Shown here: piece after piece, positions 1-7,826 of the stretch
How the letters are laid out: every line of letters starts with the position of its first letter
Numbering within the stretch: position 1 is the first letter of the stretch
Source of the DNA: Enterococcus larvae
Lineage (GTDB): Bacteria; Bacillota; Bacilli; Lactobacillales; Enterococcaceae
Direction: 5' to 3'
Length of the DNA stretch: 64,000 nt
Assembly (NCBI RefSeq): GCF_017830045.1
Contig: NZ_JAEDXU010000013.1
Location: 1 to 64,000 of the forward strand
Notes under the pieces: generated by a model
Told to the model about the DNA's origin: nothing
Databases searched by the model: none
What the model saw: only the letters and a program-made list of their open reading frames with translations
Position numbers and translations under genes: made by a program

Positions 1-42
1 TAGTGAAGGGTTTCCCTTTGTGAGAGTAGGACGCCGCCGCGC
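1..42 (+). rRNA. 5S rRNA, 3' end (partial)
   Basis: The first ~42 bases match the conserved 3' end of Firmicute 5S rRNA, with the GTGAGAGTAGGAC segment and the closing GC-rich stem. The rest lies upstream of the window. A tRNA follows after five bases, as at the end of many rRNA operons. The exact 3' end is estimated. Confidence 0.85.
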
Positions 43-47
43 AAAAT

Positions 48-121
48 TCCGGCATAGCTCAGTTGGTAGTAGCGCATGACTGTTAATCATGATGTCGTAG
101 GTTCGAGTCCTACTGCCGGAG
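48..121 (+). tRNA. tRNA-Asn (anticodon GTT)
   Basis: A complete 74-nt cloverleaf is visible. The acceptor arms TCCGGCA and TGCCGGA pair, with discriminator G. The anticodon GTT is at 82-84 and the T arm contains GTTCGAGTCC. No CCA is encoded. The tRNA follows the 5S rRNA directly and is probably processed from the rRNA operon transcript. Confidence 0.97.
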
Positions 122-124
122 TTT

Positions 125-155
125 AAGCGAAAACCAATTGGTTTTCGCTTTTTTT
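125..155 (+). terminator. Intrinsic terminator of rRNA/tRNA operon
   Basis: An 11-bp perfect stem (125-135 with 140-150, loop AATT) is followed by a run of T to 155. It lies directly behind tRNA-Asn. Confidence 0.93.
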
Positions 156-341
156 GTGTTATTTGTAAGAAGTATGTTAGAATCATGGTAGTGTAAAGTA
201 TTTCAGAAATAATTGTTAAAAAAGCAATAAGCTTCTATCTAACAGTTTTGTAATATGAAGGCTTGGATTTTCTTGAAAAACCTTTATCTATCAGGGTTTT
301 ATGATTTGTTTTCTAATAGCAGAGTAAATTAGGACTTAAGT

Positions 342-373
342 TTGAATAAAGTCATTCTGACTTATGATATAAT
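342..373 (+). promoter_or_regulatory. Probable promoter of bgsA-bgsB
   Basis: A perfect TATAAT (368-373) is preceded by TG at -15/-14, giving an extended -10. The best -35 is TTGAAT at 342-347 with a long 20-bp spacer, so the extended -10 probably carries most of the strength. It lies 38 bases before the bgsA start. The 156-341 stretch shows nothing else recognisable. Confidence 0.6.
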
Positions 374-411
374 GTTTTTATTGTGATAGCCAGTTTTGGG
401 AGGGAAAGACG

Positions 412-1467
412 TTGAAAATATTGTTATATTTTGAAGGTGAGAAAATATTAGCGAAATCTGGTATAGGTCGAGCGTTGGATCACCAAAAACGTGCACTTTC
501 TAAAGCAGGGATCGAGTATACATTAGATCCGGAATGTACAGATTATGATATTTTACATATCAACACGTATGGAATACATAGTCATGGAATGGTAAGTAAA
601 GCACGGAAATTAGGCAAGAAAGTAATTTATCATGCACATTCTACTGAAGAAGATTTCAGGAATTCATTTATTGGTTCTAATACTATCTCTCCTTTAGTGA
701 AAAAGTATTTGGTTAGTCTTTATAAGAAGGCAGATCATATTATTACGCCAACGCAGTATTCAAAAGAACTGCTTGAAGGGTATGGTATAACCGTACCAAT
801 CTCAGCCATCTCAAATGGGATCGATCTAACTCGTTTTGAGCCTTCAGAGAAAAAGGAACAGGCGTTTAGAGAGTACTTTAAGATCAAAGAGAATGAGAAG
901 GTAGTCATCTGTGTAGGGCTCTACTTTGAACGTAAGGGAATCACTGATTTCGTTAAAATTGCAGGAAATTTACCACAGTATCGCTTTATCTGGTTTGGTC
1001 ATACACCGATGTATTCTATACCAAAGAATATCAGAGATATTGTCAAAGAGGATCATCCTGCAAATGTAGAGTTCCCAGGATATATTAAAGGTGATATTAT
1101 AGAAGGAGCTTATTCTGGAGCCGATTTGTTTTTTTTCCCTTCTCATGAAGAGACAGAAGGCATTGTCATTTTGGAAGCTCTAGCAAGCCATCAGCAAATT
1201 TTAGTCCGAGATATTCCAGTTTATAAAGGCTGGCTTGAAAAGAATGTAAATTGTTATATGGGAAGCTCTCAAGTTGAGTTCGAAGAGTTGATTCAACAGA
1301 TTCTGAATGATGAGCTGCCGTCAACGAAGAAAGCAGGTTTTTTAACTGCAGAGGAAAAAGACATTGAGCATATTGGTGATGAGTTGAAAGAGATCTATCA
1401 AAAAGTGTTGAAAAATGAAAGTAAAAATGAAAATCAATCAGTTATTCATCAAGGCAATGGATTTTAA
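412..1467 (+). CDS. bgsA: Glycosyltransferase (BgsA-like, diglucosyl-diacylglycerol synthase)
   Basis: This is a GT4-type (GT-B fold) glycosyltransferase of 351 residues. By family and gene order it matches enterococcal BgsA, which adds the second glucose to monoglucosyl-diacylglycerol to form the diglucosyl lipid that anchors lipoteichoic acid. The C-terminal half has the nucleotide-sugar E-x7-E pattern (EGIVILEA, about residues 248-255). It starts at TTG 412, placed by a strong SD (GGGAGGG, 398-404). It is followed after 15 bases by bgsB, so the two are one operon. Acceptor specificity is inferred from synteny, not seen in the sequence. It acts at the cytoplasmic membrane face. Confidence 0.85.
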   Translation: MKILLYFEGEKILAKSGIGRALDHQKRALSKAGIEYTLDPECTDYDILHINTYGIHSHGMVSKARKLGKKVIYHAHSTEEDFRNSFIGSNTISPLVKKYLVSLYKKADHIITPTQYSKELLEGYGITVPISAISNGIDLTRFEPSEKKEQAFREYFKIKENEKVVICVGLYFERKGITDFVKIAGNLPQYRFIWFGHTPMYSIPKNIRDIVKEDHPANVEFPGYIKGDIIEGAYSGADLFFFPSHEETEGIVILEALASHQQILVRDIPVYKGWLEKNVNCYMGSSQVEFEELIQQILNDELPSTKKAGFLTAEEKDIEHIGDELKEIYQKVLKNESKNENQSVIHQGNGF

Positions 1468-1482
1468 TGGAGGGAAAACACC

Positions 1483-2712
1483 GTGAAAGTTGGATTTTTC
1501 ACTGATACTTATTTTCCCCAAATAAGTGGGGTTGCAACATCTATACAGACATTGAAAGAAGAGCTGGAGCATAATGGTCATGAAGTCTATATTTTTACGA
1601 CAACTGATCCAAATGCCCCAACTTTTGAAGAAGATGTGATTCGAATGCCTAGTGTACCTCTCGTCTCTTTTAAAGAGCGACGAATCGTTGTTCGAGGAAT
1701 GTGGTATGCTTATTTGATTGCGAAGGAATTGGATTTAGATCTGATCCATACGCATACGGAATTTGGCTCCGGAGTACTGGGGAAAATGGTTGCCAAAAAA
1801 ATGAAAATACCGGTTATTCACACCTACCACACAATGTATGAAGAGTATCTGCATTACATTGCAAAAGGGAAGGTGCTGCGTCCGGCTCATGTAAAGTATT
1901 TTTCGAAGGCGTTCACTAACCACACGACAGGGATTGTCTGTCCAAGTAAAAGAGTGAGCAATAAGCTTCAGGAATACGGAATCAAAACACCCATGCGGGT
2001 CATACCGACAGGCATAGATATTGATAAGTTTGACCGCCCTGATATTACTGAAGAGATGGTTCAAGACTTAAGAGCTGATTTGGGATTGACGAGTGATAAT
2101 TTAACACTGCTTTCCCTTAGTCGAATATCCTATGAAAAGAATATTCAAACGATCCTCAATGGTATGTCGGAAATACTTGAAGAGTTTCCAGAGGCTCGCT
2201 TGCTGATTGTAGGAAATGGTCCGTACGCTGAGGATTTGAAGAAACTCGCTGTAGAGTTAGGTATCAGTGATCAGGTTATTTTCACAGGTGAAGTGCCGAA
2301 TGATGAGGTTGCGATTTATTACAAAGCAGCTGACTATTTTGTTAGTGCATCAACTTCTGAAACACAAGGCTTGACGTATACAGAAGCAATTGCTGCTGGG
2401 CTGCCTTGTGTTGTTGAAGGGAATGACTACCTGAACGGCCTGTTGGATCATAAGTCACTTGGGATAACATTTGAAAAAGACGAAGATTTTGCACAAGCGT
2501 TTATTGGGTATGTACACGAAAAGAATCCCTGTGATCAGCATATCATCAGCAAGAAGCTCTATGAGATTTCTTCTACCTATTTTGGTGAAAGAATGATTGA
2601 GTTCTATAATGACACGTTGATTTACTATCAGGAGCATGCACTTGCTGAAAAAGAGAGCTTAGTCTCTATGGAAAAGATAAAAGTAAAATTTATTTCTTTG
2701 AGAAAACAATAA
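1483..2712 (+). CDS. bgsB: Glycosyltransferase (BgsB-like, diacylglycerol glucosyltransferase)
   Basis: This 409-residue GT4 glycosyltransferase starts at GTG 1483 behind GGAGG (1469-1473). In enterococci the gene after bgsA encodes the enzyme that transfers glucose from UDP-glucose to diacylglycerol, the first step of glycolipid synthesis. The N-terminal SGVATSI segment is the glycine-rich loop typical of the family. The donor site E-x7-E lies in SETQGLTYTEAIAAG (about residues 293-307). A terminator follows immediately, closing the two-gene operon. The neighbouring fatty-acid genes fit a shared membrane-lipid theme. The assignment of BgsA versus BgsB rests on order and length. Confidence 0.86.
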   Translation: MKVGFFTDTYFPQISGVATSIQTLKEELEHNGHEVYIFTTTDPNAPTFEEDVIRMPSVPLVSFKERRIVVRGMWYAYLIAKELDLDLIHTHTEFGSGVLGKMVAKKMKIPVIHTYHTMYEEYLHYIAKGKVLRPAHVKYFSKAFTNHTTGIVCPSKRVSNKLQEYGIKTPMRVIPTGIDIDKFDRPDITEEMVQDLRADLGLTSDNLTLLSLSRISYEKNIQTILNGMSEILEEFPEARLLIVGNGPYAEDLKKLAVELGISDQVIFTGEVPNDEVAIYYKAADYFVSASTSETQGLTYTEAIAAGLPCVVEGNDYLNGLLDHKSLGITFEKDEDFAQAFIGYVHEKNPCDQHIISKKLYEISSTYFGERMIEFYNDTLIYYQEHALAEKESLVSMEKIKVKFISLRKQ

Positions 2713-2719
2713 AAATGTT

Positions 2720-2766
2720 AAAACCTTTGTTTGTAGTTTATACTATAAACAAAGGTTTTTTATTTT
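2720..2766 (+). terminator. Terminator after bgsB
   Basis: A long inverted repeat (AAACCTTTGTTT...AAACAAAGGTTT, with inner GTTTATA/TATAAAC pairing) ends in a T run at 2756-2766. It sits only 20 bases before the next start codon. Confidence 0.85.
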
Positions 2767-2786
2767 TGAGTGAGAGGGATGCAGCT

Positions 2787-3659
2787 ATGAAGAAAATCGG
2801 CTTTATTGGAATCGGAGTGATGGGTCACTCTATCGTAGAAAACATGATGAAACATGGACTAAAAGTGAATGTCTACAACCGAACGAAGAGCAAGACAGAT
2901 GAGCTGGTACGTCAAGGTGCCGCTTGGCAGGATACACCGGAAGCAATTACAGAAGCAAGCGATATTATTTTCACGATGGTGGGCTTTCCACAAGATGTAG
3001 AGGCAGTCTATTTTGGCAAACAAGGGATATTTAAGGCAGATATCACTGAGAAGCTTTTAGTTGATTTGACAACGAGCACACCTTCCTTGGCTGTTAGGAT
3101 TGCTAAGGAGGCAGAGAAACAAGGAGCTTCTGCATTAGATGCACCGGTTTCAGGTGGTGATCTGGGAGCGAAAAACGGCACACTGACGATTATGGTTGGT
3201 GGAGATACTGCTGCATATCAGACCGCTGTTCCGGTTTTTGAAACATTCGGGAAGACATTCAATCTTCATGGCACTGCCGGAAAAGGACAACATACGAAAA
3301 TGGCGAATCAAATCATGATTGCTGGTACAATGACCGGAATGACTGAAATGTTGGTATATGCTGAAAAAGCGGGCTTAGATATGGAGAAGGTTATCGATAC
3401 ACTTGGCGGCGGCAGTGCATCAAACTGGTCGATGAACAACTATGGTCCTAGGATCTTAAAAGCTGACTACTCACCCGGCTTTTTTGTAAAGCATTTTATC
3501 AAGGACTTGAGGATTGCTTTGGATGAAGCAAAATCAATGGGGATCGACCTTCCTTCAACGAAACTGGCCGAAGAGCTTTATAGCCGATTAGCAGAAAAAG
3601 GGTTTGAAAATGATGGGACACAAGCTCTGATAAAACTTTGGTGGGGAGCCGAAGGATGA
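2787..3659 (+). CDS. NAD(P)-dependent beta-hydroxyacid dehydrogenase (HIBADH family)
   Basis: This is a 290-residue member of the 3-hydroxyisobutyrate/tartronate-semialdehyde dehydrogenase family, which oxidises a beta-hydroxyacid with NAD(P). The Rossmann loop GFIGIGVMG is at residues 5-13. The substrate loop PVSGGDLGAKNGTL starts near residue 120. The catalytic lysine is K171 in GKGQHTKMANQ. The frame stays open upstream to 2715, but those codons run through the bgsB terminator. The ATG at 2787 has a usable SD (GAGAGGGA), so it is chosen. It appears monocistronic. The substrate cannot be read from the sequence; many such genes encode succinic- or glyoxylate-type reductases. Confidence 0.85.
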   Translation: MKKIGFIGIGVMGHSIVENMMKHGLKVNVYNRTKSKTDELVRQGAAWQDTPEAITEASDIIFTMVGFPQDVEAVYFGKQGIFKADITEKLLVDLTTSTPSLAVRIAKEAEKQGASALDAPVSGGDLGAKNGTLTIMVGGDTAAYQTAVPVFETFGKTFNLHGTAGKGQHTKMANQIMIAGTMTGMTEMLVYAEKAGLDMEKVIDTLGGGSASNWSMNNYGPRILKADYSPGFFVKHFIKDLRIALDEAKSMGIDLPSTKLAEELYSRLAEKGFENDGTQALIKLWWGAEG

Positions 3660-3785
3660 GCTGCTAAATTTTTATTAAGGAACAGCAAAAAAGTGAAAAA
3701 AATTTGCGAAAAATCATGCAAGACAGGTAATGTTTTGTTACAATGGTACAGGAATGAAACTTAGTTCGCCAAGGGAGGTCAAGTT

Positions 3786-4016
3786 ATGAAGCAATCACAG
3801 TTAGTAGCGATCATCAAAAGACTTGAAGCAATGACAGAAGCAAGTGATAATGAAATACAAGTTCGTCGTTTTGAACGTGAAGGCGTTGAGAAATGTCTGG
3901 TAAATTATGATAAGACGACTGATACTTTTGAATTGACAGAAGCAGATAGTCAGCAAAGCTATCAATTTGATAATATCGATATTGTAGCAATGGAGATCTA
4001 TGACTTGATCCAATAA
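3786..4016 (+). CDS. ykuJ: YkuJ family protein
   Basis: This 76-residue acidic protein resembles the Bacillus YkuJ family along its full length: it opens MKQSQLVAIIKRLEAM and closes FDNIDIVAMEIYDLIQ. The family has a known small alpha/beta fold but no established function. A strong SD (GGGAGG, 3773-3778) precedes the ATG. It is followed by 145 bases of structured noncoding sequence and a terminator shared with the convergent gene. Assignment to the family is secure; no role can be proposed. Confidence 0.88.
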   Translation: MKQSQLVAIIKRLEAMTEASDNEIQVRRFEREGVEKCLVNYDKTTDTFELTEADSQQSYQFDNIDIVAMEIYDLIQ

Positions 4017-4129
4017 TATTGGACCGGGAGTTTACCTTGCTCAGGACTTAAAAGAGGGTGCGCTGGAAGCACCTCATCGAGTACCGTTTATACGATATGA
4101 GAGATGCAATCTGGGTTTAGAGTGAAAAA
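4017..4129 (+). other. Structured 3' UTR of ykuJ
   Basis: This noncoding stretch is richer in G+C than its surroundings. It contains a short hairpin (GGTGC...GCACC, about 4058-4075) before the terminator. No open frame with an SD is present. It may be a long 3' UTR or a processed small RNA; the sequence does not decide. Confidence 0.3.
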
Positions 4130-4163
4130 GGCAGCGGGGACATTTGTCCCCGCTGTCTTTTTT
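4130..4163. terminator. Bidirectional terminator between ykuJ and nitronate monooxygenase gene
   Basis: A strong GC-rich stem (GCAGCGGGGACA with TGTCCCCGCTGT) is flanked by A-rich sequence on the left and T6 on the right. It can stop both convergent transcripts. Confidence 0.9.
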
Positions 4164-5226
4164 AGTTTGCTTGAGTCAATTCTTCGAATATCTTTCGAAC
4201 GGTTGTTTTCTCTTTGATTCGATAGGCATTTGATCCGGCAAAGACCAAAGCATGGTTAGGCTCTTTCGTCACTGCATTCAGCAATGTTTGTGAAATACAG
4301 TAAGGAATTGTTTTACGGTCACAGTGCTTGTAAGATAAACAGTTGCGGCACTTTTCAATAGGAATCGTTTCATGCTTGATTCTTTCTGTGAATTGATTCT
4401 TGATTGCGCGCCCCGGCATACCTACTGGACTTTTGATAATACCAATATCGCCTTCTTTTGCGTCAATATAAGACTGTTTGTAGGACTCAGGTGCATCACA
4501 CTCTTCTGTGACAACAAATCGGGTGGCCATCTGCACACCGGAACAGCCCAAGCTAAGGTAATAATCGATATCAGAACGTGTATAAACCCCACCGGCAAAA
4601 ATGACCGGTATCGTACGATTGAATTCTTCGCCGAAAGCATTGACGGTTGCAATGATTTCCTTCAATTCATTATCCATATTCTCAATACTTTCATCCATTG
4701 AATCTGCTTTGAAGCCCAAATGTCCGCCGGCTTTAGGTCCTTCAACCACGACAAAATCAGCGGTTTTGTTGTAACGTTTTTTCCACAAGCCAAGAAGAAC
4801 CTTAGCAGCTTTATTAGAAGAAACGATGGGGGCGATTTTTGTTTTACTACCTTCCACCAATTCAGGTAGATTAACAGGAAGCCCAGCTCCACAAATAATC
4901 ACATCTGCGCCAACTTCTACACAGCGTTTTACATAGCGCTCATATTGAAATGTCGCTGCCATAATATTGAAGCCGACCACACCGCCTTTTGCGATCTCCT
5001 TTGCTTTGTCAAATTGCTTTTTTATAGCGTCCATATTTGCTCTTAGTGGAGATTTTTCAAACATTTCTTCCTGGTATCCAATTTGTGCAGTTGAGAGTAT
5101 GCCGATGCCGCCTTCTCTGGCAACAGCCCCTGCTAGATTTGCCAGACTCACACCGATACCCATTCCCCCTTGTATTACAGGGATTTTTGCAACAAGTTTA
5201 TCTATCACCAGCGGTTTTAAAGTCAT
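4162..5226 (-). CDS. Nitronate monooxygenase / FabK-like flavoprotein
   Basis: This TIM-barrel flavoprotein of the nitronate monooxygenase/2-nitropropane dioxygenase family has 354 residues. It shows the FMN-binding IPVIQGGMGIGVS start, the active-site GPKAGGHLGF and the phosphate-binding IFAGGVYTRSD. The C-terminal part has a cysteine cluster (CRNCLSYKHC...C) absent from ordinary FabK. The frame opens at ATG 5247, but the ATG at 5226 has a proper SD (AAGGAG) seven bases upstream, so it is chosen. It is transcribed divergently from fabT and its promoter carries a FabT palindrome, suggesting a role tied to fatty-acid metabolism. The substrate is unknown; alkyl nitronate detoxification and a redox role for acyl intermediates are both possible. 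Confidence 0.85.
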   Translation of the reverse strand: MTLKPLVIDKLVAKIPVIQGGMGIGVSLANLAGAVAREGGIGILSTAQIGYQEEMFEKSPLRANMDAIKKQFDKAKEIAKGGVVGFNIMAATFQYERYVKRCVEVGADVIICGAGLPVNLPELVEGSKTKIAPIVSSNKAAKVLLGLWKKRYNKTADFVVVEGPKAGGHLGFKADSMDESIENMDNELKEIIATVNAFGEEFNRTIPVIFAGGVYTRSDIDYYLSLGCSGVQMATRFVVTEECDAPESYKQSYIDAKEGDIGIIKSPVGMPGRAIKNQFTERIKHETIPIEKCRNCLSYKHCDRKTIPYCISQTLLNAVTKEPNHALVFAGSNAYRIKEKTTVRKIFEELTQAN

Positions 5227-5264
5227 ATCTATGCTCCTTGTACTCATGTATTTTAAAAATAAAT

Positions 5265-5281
5265 AGTTTGAATGTCAAACT
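5265..5281. promoter_or_regulatory. FabT operator on the nitronate monooxygenase promoter
   Basis: AGTTTGAATGTCAAACT is a near-perfect 17-bp match to the known FabT palindrome (AnTTTGATTATCAAATT). It sits just downstream of the minus-strand -10 (5288-5293), around the predicted start of transcription, where a bound repressor would block it. Confidence 0.75.
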
Positions 5282-5287
5282 AAATTT

Positions 5288-5316
5288 ACTATAGACAGTT
5301 CTGACTGAATTGTCAA
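5288..5316 (-). promoter_or_regulatory. Sigma-A promoter of the nitronate monooxygenase gene
   Basis: On the minus strand, TTGACA (5316-5311) is followed after 17 bp by TATAGT (5293-5288). This is a near-consensus promoter reading toward the flavoprotein gene. Confidence 0.8.
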
Positions 5317-5419
5317 ACCTTTTCTTTTTGTTCTAAGCCAATTTAGCAGCATTCATTAGAATAGACCTGTTGATTTCATTGGATTTCTTTAAAGAAAGAA
5401 ATAAAAAATAAGAAATGAC

Positions 5420-5448
5420 TTGCAATTATTAAATGAATGATATATAGT
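5420..5448 (+). promoter_or_regulatory. Sigma-A promoter of fabT
   Basis: TTGCAA (5420-5425) is followed after 17 bp by TATAGT (5443-5448). The -10 overlaps the first FabT palindrome, indicating autoregulation. Confidence 0.75.
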
Positions 5449-5478
5449 TTGATTGTCAAATGATTTGATTATCAAAGT
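5446..5478. promoter_or_regulatory. Tandem FabT operators before fabT-fabH
   Basis: Two FabT palindromes lie side by side: AGTTTGATTGTCAAATG (5446-5462) and GATTTGATTATCAAAGT (5462-5478). Their centres are 16 bp apart. The first overlaps the -10 and the second follows it. Known FabT proteins repress such sites when bound to acyl-ACP, turning down the fab operon when exogenous fatty acid is available. Confidence 0.85.
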
Positions 5479-5495
5479 AATTACGGATGGTGTAC

Positions 5496-5939
5496 ATGAT
5501 GGAACCAGATTTGGAAACAGTAAACGATTATCTTGTCAGTGTCTTTAATGACATCCTGACAATCGAGGAGTCAGAATTAAAAAAATCAAAATTTAAAGAC
5601 TTATCAATCACGGAAATGCATACGATTGAAGCTATTGGCATGTACAAGAGAAAGACTTCTTCAGAGGTAGCGAAAGAGCTTGCTATTACTGTTGGTACAT
5701 TGACTGTGGCAATCAACAACCTTGTAAAGAAGGGATATGTAGAGCGTATTCGAAGTGAGGATGATCGTCGTGTCGTAAAGTTAGGGCTGACCAAAAAAGG
5801 AAAGCTGCTTTATCGGGTGCATCAACACTTTCATCGTGAAATGGTCAAAAACATTTTGAACGAGATGGAGCCGGAAGAAGAACGAGCTCTATTGAAAGCA
5901 TTGAAGAACCTCCATGATTTCTTACAGGAATACAAGTAA
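5496..5939 (+). CDS. fabT: MarR-family repressor of fatty-acid synthesis FabT
   Basis: This MarR-type winged-helix regulator of about 147 residues heads the fatty-acid cluster. It resembles streptococcal/enterococcal FabT through the ISITEMHTIEAIG stretch, the recognition-helix region (VAKELAITVGTLTVAINNLVKKGYV) and the wing with RSEDDRR. The frame opens at 5487, but the GGATGG sequence at 5485-5490 works better as SD for ATG 5496 or 5499. Two FabT palindromes overlap its promoter and a third lies on the divergent promoter. It ends 26 bases before fabH. Known FabT uses acyl-ACP as corepressor. Confidence 0.93.
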   Translation: MMEPDLETVNDYLVSVFNDILTIEESELKKSKFKDLSITEMHTIEAIGMYKRKTSSEVAKELAITVGTLTVAINNLVKKGYVERIRSEDDRRVVKLGLTKKGKLLYRVHQHFHREMVKNILNEMEPEEERALLKALKNLHDFLQEYK

Positions 5940-5965
5940 AGCTGGAGAAGATGCGGGAGGAACAA

Positions 5966-6934
5966 ATGAATCAATATGGGAAAATAACATGTACCGGTAA
6001 GTATATTCCAACAAGGAAGGTAACCAATGATGACCTTAGTCAGTTCATGGATACCTCTGATGAATGGATAAGCAGCAGGACAGGTATTCATTCTCGTCAT
6101 GTTGTTACAGATGAAAATACATCTGACTTGTGTACAAAAGCTGCTTTGAATCTATTAGAGAAATCAAAGCTGGCTCCTGAGACAATCGATTTTATTATTG
6201 TTGCAACGATTACTCCGGATTATCAGATGCCTTCCGTTGCTTGTCAGGTTCAGGCCGGGATCAATGCAGTCAATGCGTTTGCTTTTGATATAAGTGCTGC
6301 TTGCTCAGGCTTTGTTTATGCCTTGAGCATCGGAGAAAAAATGATTCGAAGCGGCTATAGTAAAGGAATTATTTTAGGTGGAGAAACATTATCTAAAACC
6401 CTTGATTGGAATGACCGAAGTACTGCTGTTTTATTTGGTGATGGGGCTGCCGGCGTAATATTGGAGGCAACGGATACACCGCATGTTTTAGCAGAAAGTC
6501 TTCATTCTGATGGAAGTCGGGGTGGATCACTGACTTCAGGCTTTGTATCAAATAACAGTCCTTTTTATGAACAGAAGGATGAAAAAAGCAATTGGTTGGA
6601 AATGAATGGTCGGGCAATTTTTGATTTTGCAATGAGTGATGTTGCAAAGGATATTCGGGAAGTACTGGAAGCAAATGATTGCGAAGTAGATTATTTTCTA
6701 CTACATCAGGCAAATATACGGATGATCGACAAGATGGCGAGAAAGCTGAAATTGCCTAGAGAAAAATTTTTGACCAGTATGGATAAATACGGCAATACTT
6801 CAGCAGCCAGCATCCCAATTTTGTTGGATGAGGCAGTTGAAGCGGGGACTTTGACATTAGGAACACAACAAAACGTGATGTTGACAGGGTTTGGTGGTGG
6901 CTTGACTTGGGGCACAATGCTCCTGACACTTTAA
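5966..6934 (+). CDS. fabH: 3-oxoacyl-ACP synthase III (FabH)
   Basis: FabH condenses acetyl-CoA (or a short branched acyl-CoA) with malonyl-ACP to start each fatty acid. The protein has 322 residues, the usual length. The catalytic triad is intact: C113 in AACSG, H247 in HQAN and N277 in YGNTSAAS. The GFGGGLTWG motif closes the C terminus. The frame opens at 5951, but those five codons form the SD (GGGAGG), so ATG 5966 is the start. It is the first enzyme gene after fabT and shares its FabT-controlled promoter. Confidence 0.97.
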   Translation: MNQYGKITCTGKYIPTRKVTNDDLSQFMDTSDEWISSRTGIHSRHVVTDENTSDLCTKAALNLLEKSKLAPETIDFIIVATITPDYQMPSVACQVQAGINAVNAFAFDISAACSGFVYALSIGEKMIRSGYSKGIILGGETLSKTLDWNDRSTAVLFGDGAAGVILEATDTPHVLAESLHSDGSRGGSLTSGFVSNNSPFYEQKDEKSNWLEMNGRAIFDFAMSDVAKDIREVLEANDCEVDYFLLHQANIRMIDKMARKLKLPREKFLTSMDKYGNTSAASIPILLDEAVEAGTLTLGTQQNVMLTGFGGGLTWGTMLLTL

Positions 6935-6983
6935 CACCTGTTTGCATATAAATTAAAAAGTAAACTTTTGGAGGAATATACGC

Positions 6984-7211
6984 ATGATATTTGAAAAAAT
7001 TCAAGGAATTATTGTAGAAGAACTAGGAAAAGAGCCTGAAGAAGTAAAATTAGAAACAAACATCCAAGAAGAATTGGATGCAGATAGCTTGGACTTATTC
7101 CAAATCATTAATGAAATTGAAGATGCTTTTGATGTGAAAATCGAATCAGAAGAAGGCATCGTGACTGTTAAAGATTTAGTAACATACGTAGAAAAACAAC
7201 AAAACAGCTAA
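6984..7211 (+). CDS. acpP: Acyl carrier protein
   Basis: This 75-residue acidic protein carries growing acyl chains on a phosphopantetheine arm. The attachment serine is S35 in DADSLDLFQ, the canonical DSL motif. It has a clear SD (TTGGAGGA) and lies 49 bases after fabH. It is the fab-operon ACP; organisms of this group often have a second ACP elsewhere. About 600 bases of repeats separate it from fabK. Confidence 0.97.
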   Translation: MIFEKIQGIIVEELGKEPEEVKLETNIQEELDADSLDLFQIINEIEDAFDVKIESEEGIVTVKDLVTYVEKQQNS

Positions 7212-7246
7212 TATTTATTGGATAAAGTAGAAGGCCGATCAAAAAA

Positions 7247-7488
7247 GGTTGAGACAGAAGCGTTCAGCTCTGAGAGATAAGAAGGAATAGCCGAAAATTG
7301 CTTCACAGATTTTTGAGATATTTCAACTTATTTCCGAAAGAGCTGCTTCTGTAACACCGTTGAAAGAGGTTGAGACAGAAGTGTTCAGCTCTGAGAAATA
7401 AGAAGGAATAGCCGAAAATTGCTTTACAGATTTTTGAGATATTTCAACTTATTTCCGAAAGAGCAACTTCTGTAAAACCGTTGAAAGA
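7247..7488. repeat. Two tandem 121-bp palindromic repeats between acpP and fabK
   Basis: Two nearly identical units (7247-7367 and 7368-7488) repeat with an exact 121-bp period. Each has imperfect terminal inverted repeats (GGTTGAGACAGAAGC...GCTTCTGTAACACC), so each can fold back on itself. Related ends occur at 7489-7735, 19084-19140 and 35165-35290, which makes this a dispersed family. No coding frame is seen. Confidence 0.9.
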
Positions 7489-7735
7489 GGTTGGGACAGG
7501 AGTGTTCAGCTTCAAGAAAATAAGGAAGCTATGTTCACCGTGTTCGGTATATGCTCAGGGTCATTTGTAACTATGCAGATGATACTCAACATGTCCGACA
7601 GGAGCTCAACTGTCTGGTTTGAAACATGAAAAGGGTTATTTTTCATGTCTCATTAAGGCAGTAGGGGAACAATTGATTCAACAGAGTTGTTGAATCTACC
7701 TTATTCTTGAAGCAAACTACTCCTGTCCCGATATT
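7489..7735. repeat. ~245-bp inverted-repeat element, third copy with different core
   Basis: It begins exactly one 121-bp period after the second repeat, but its interior is different and longer. The ends form terminal inverted repeats: GGGACAGGAGT...GCTTCAAG at 7493-7516, and their complement at about 7709-7732. It resembles a small non-autonomous palindromic element. No transposase or target-site duplication is recognised. Confidence 0.7.
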
Positions 7736-7826
7736 TATTCATGCCTGAAATTGAATCTGCACCACGTATACATACCTATTTTTATTGATTTTCAATAGCA
7801 ATTATTTTTTAGATGATAAAGGACGT

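Noticed and set aside
7784-7794. FabT-like site TTGATTTTCAA before fabK
   Set aside because: Only the inner half of the palindrome matches and no promoter is evident, so it was not listed as an operator.
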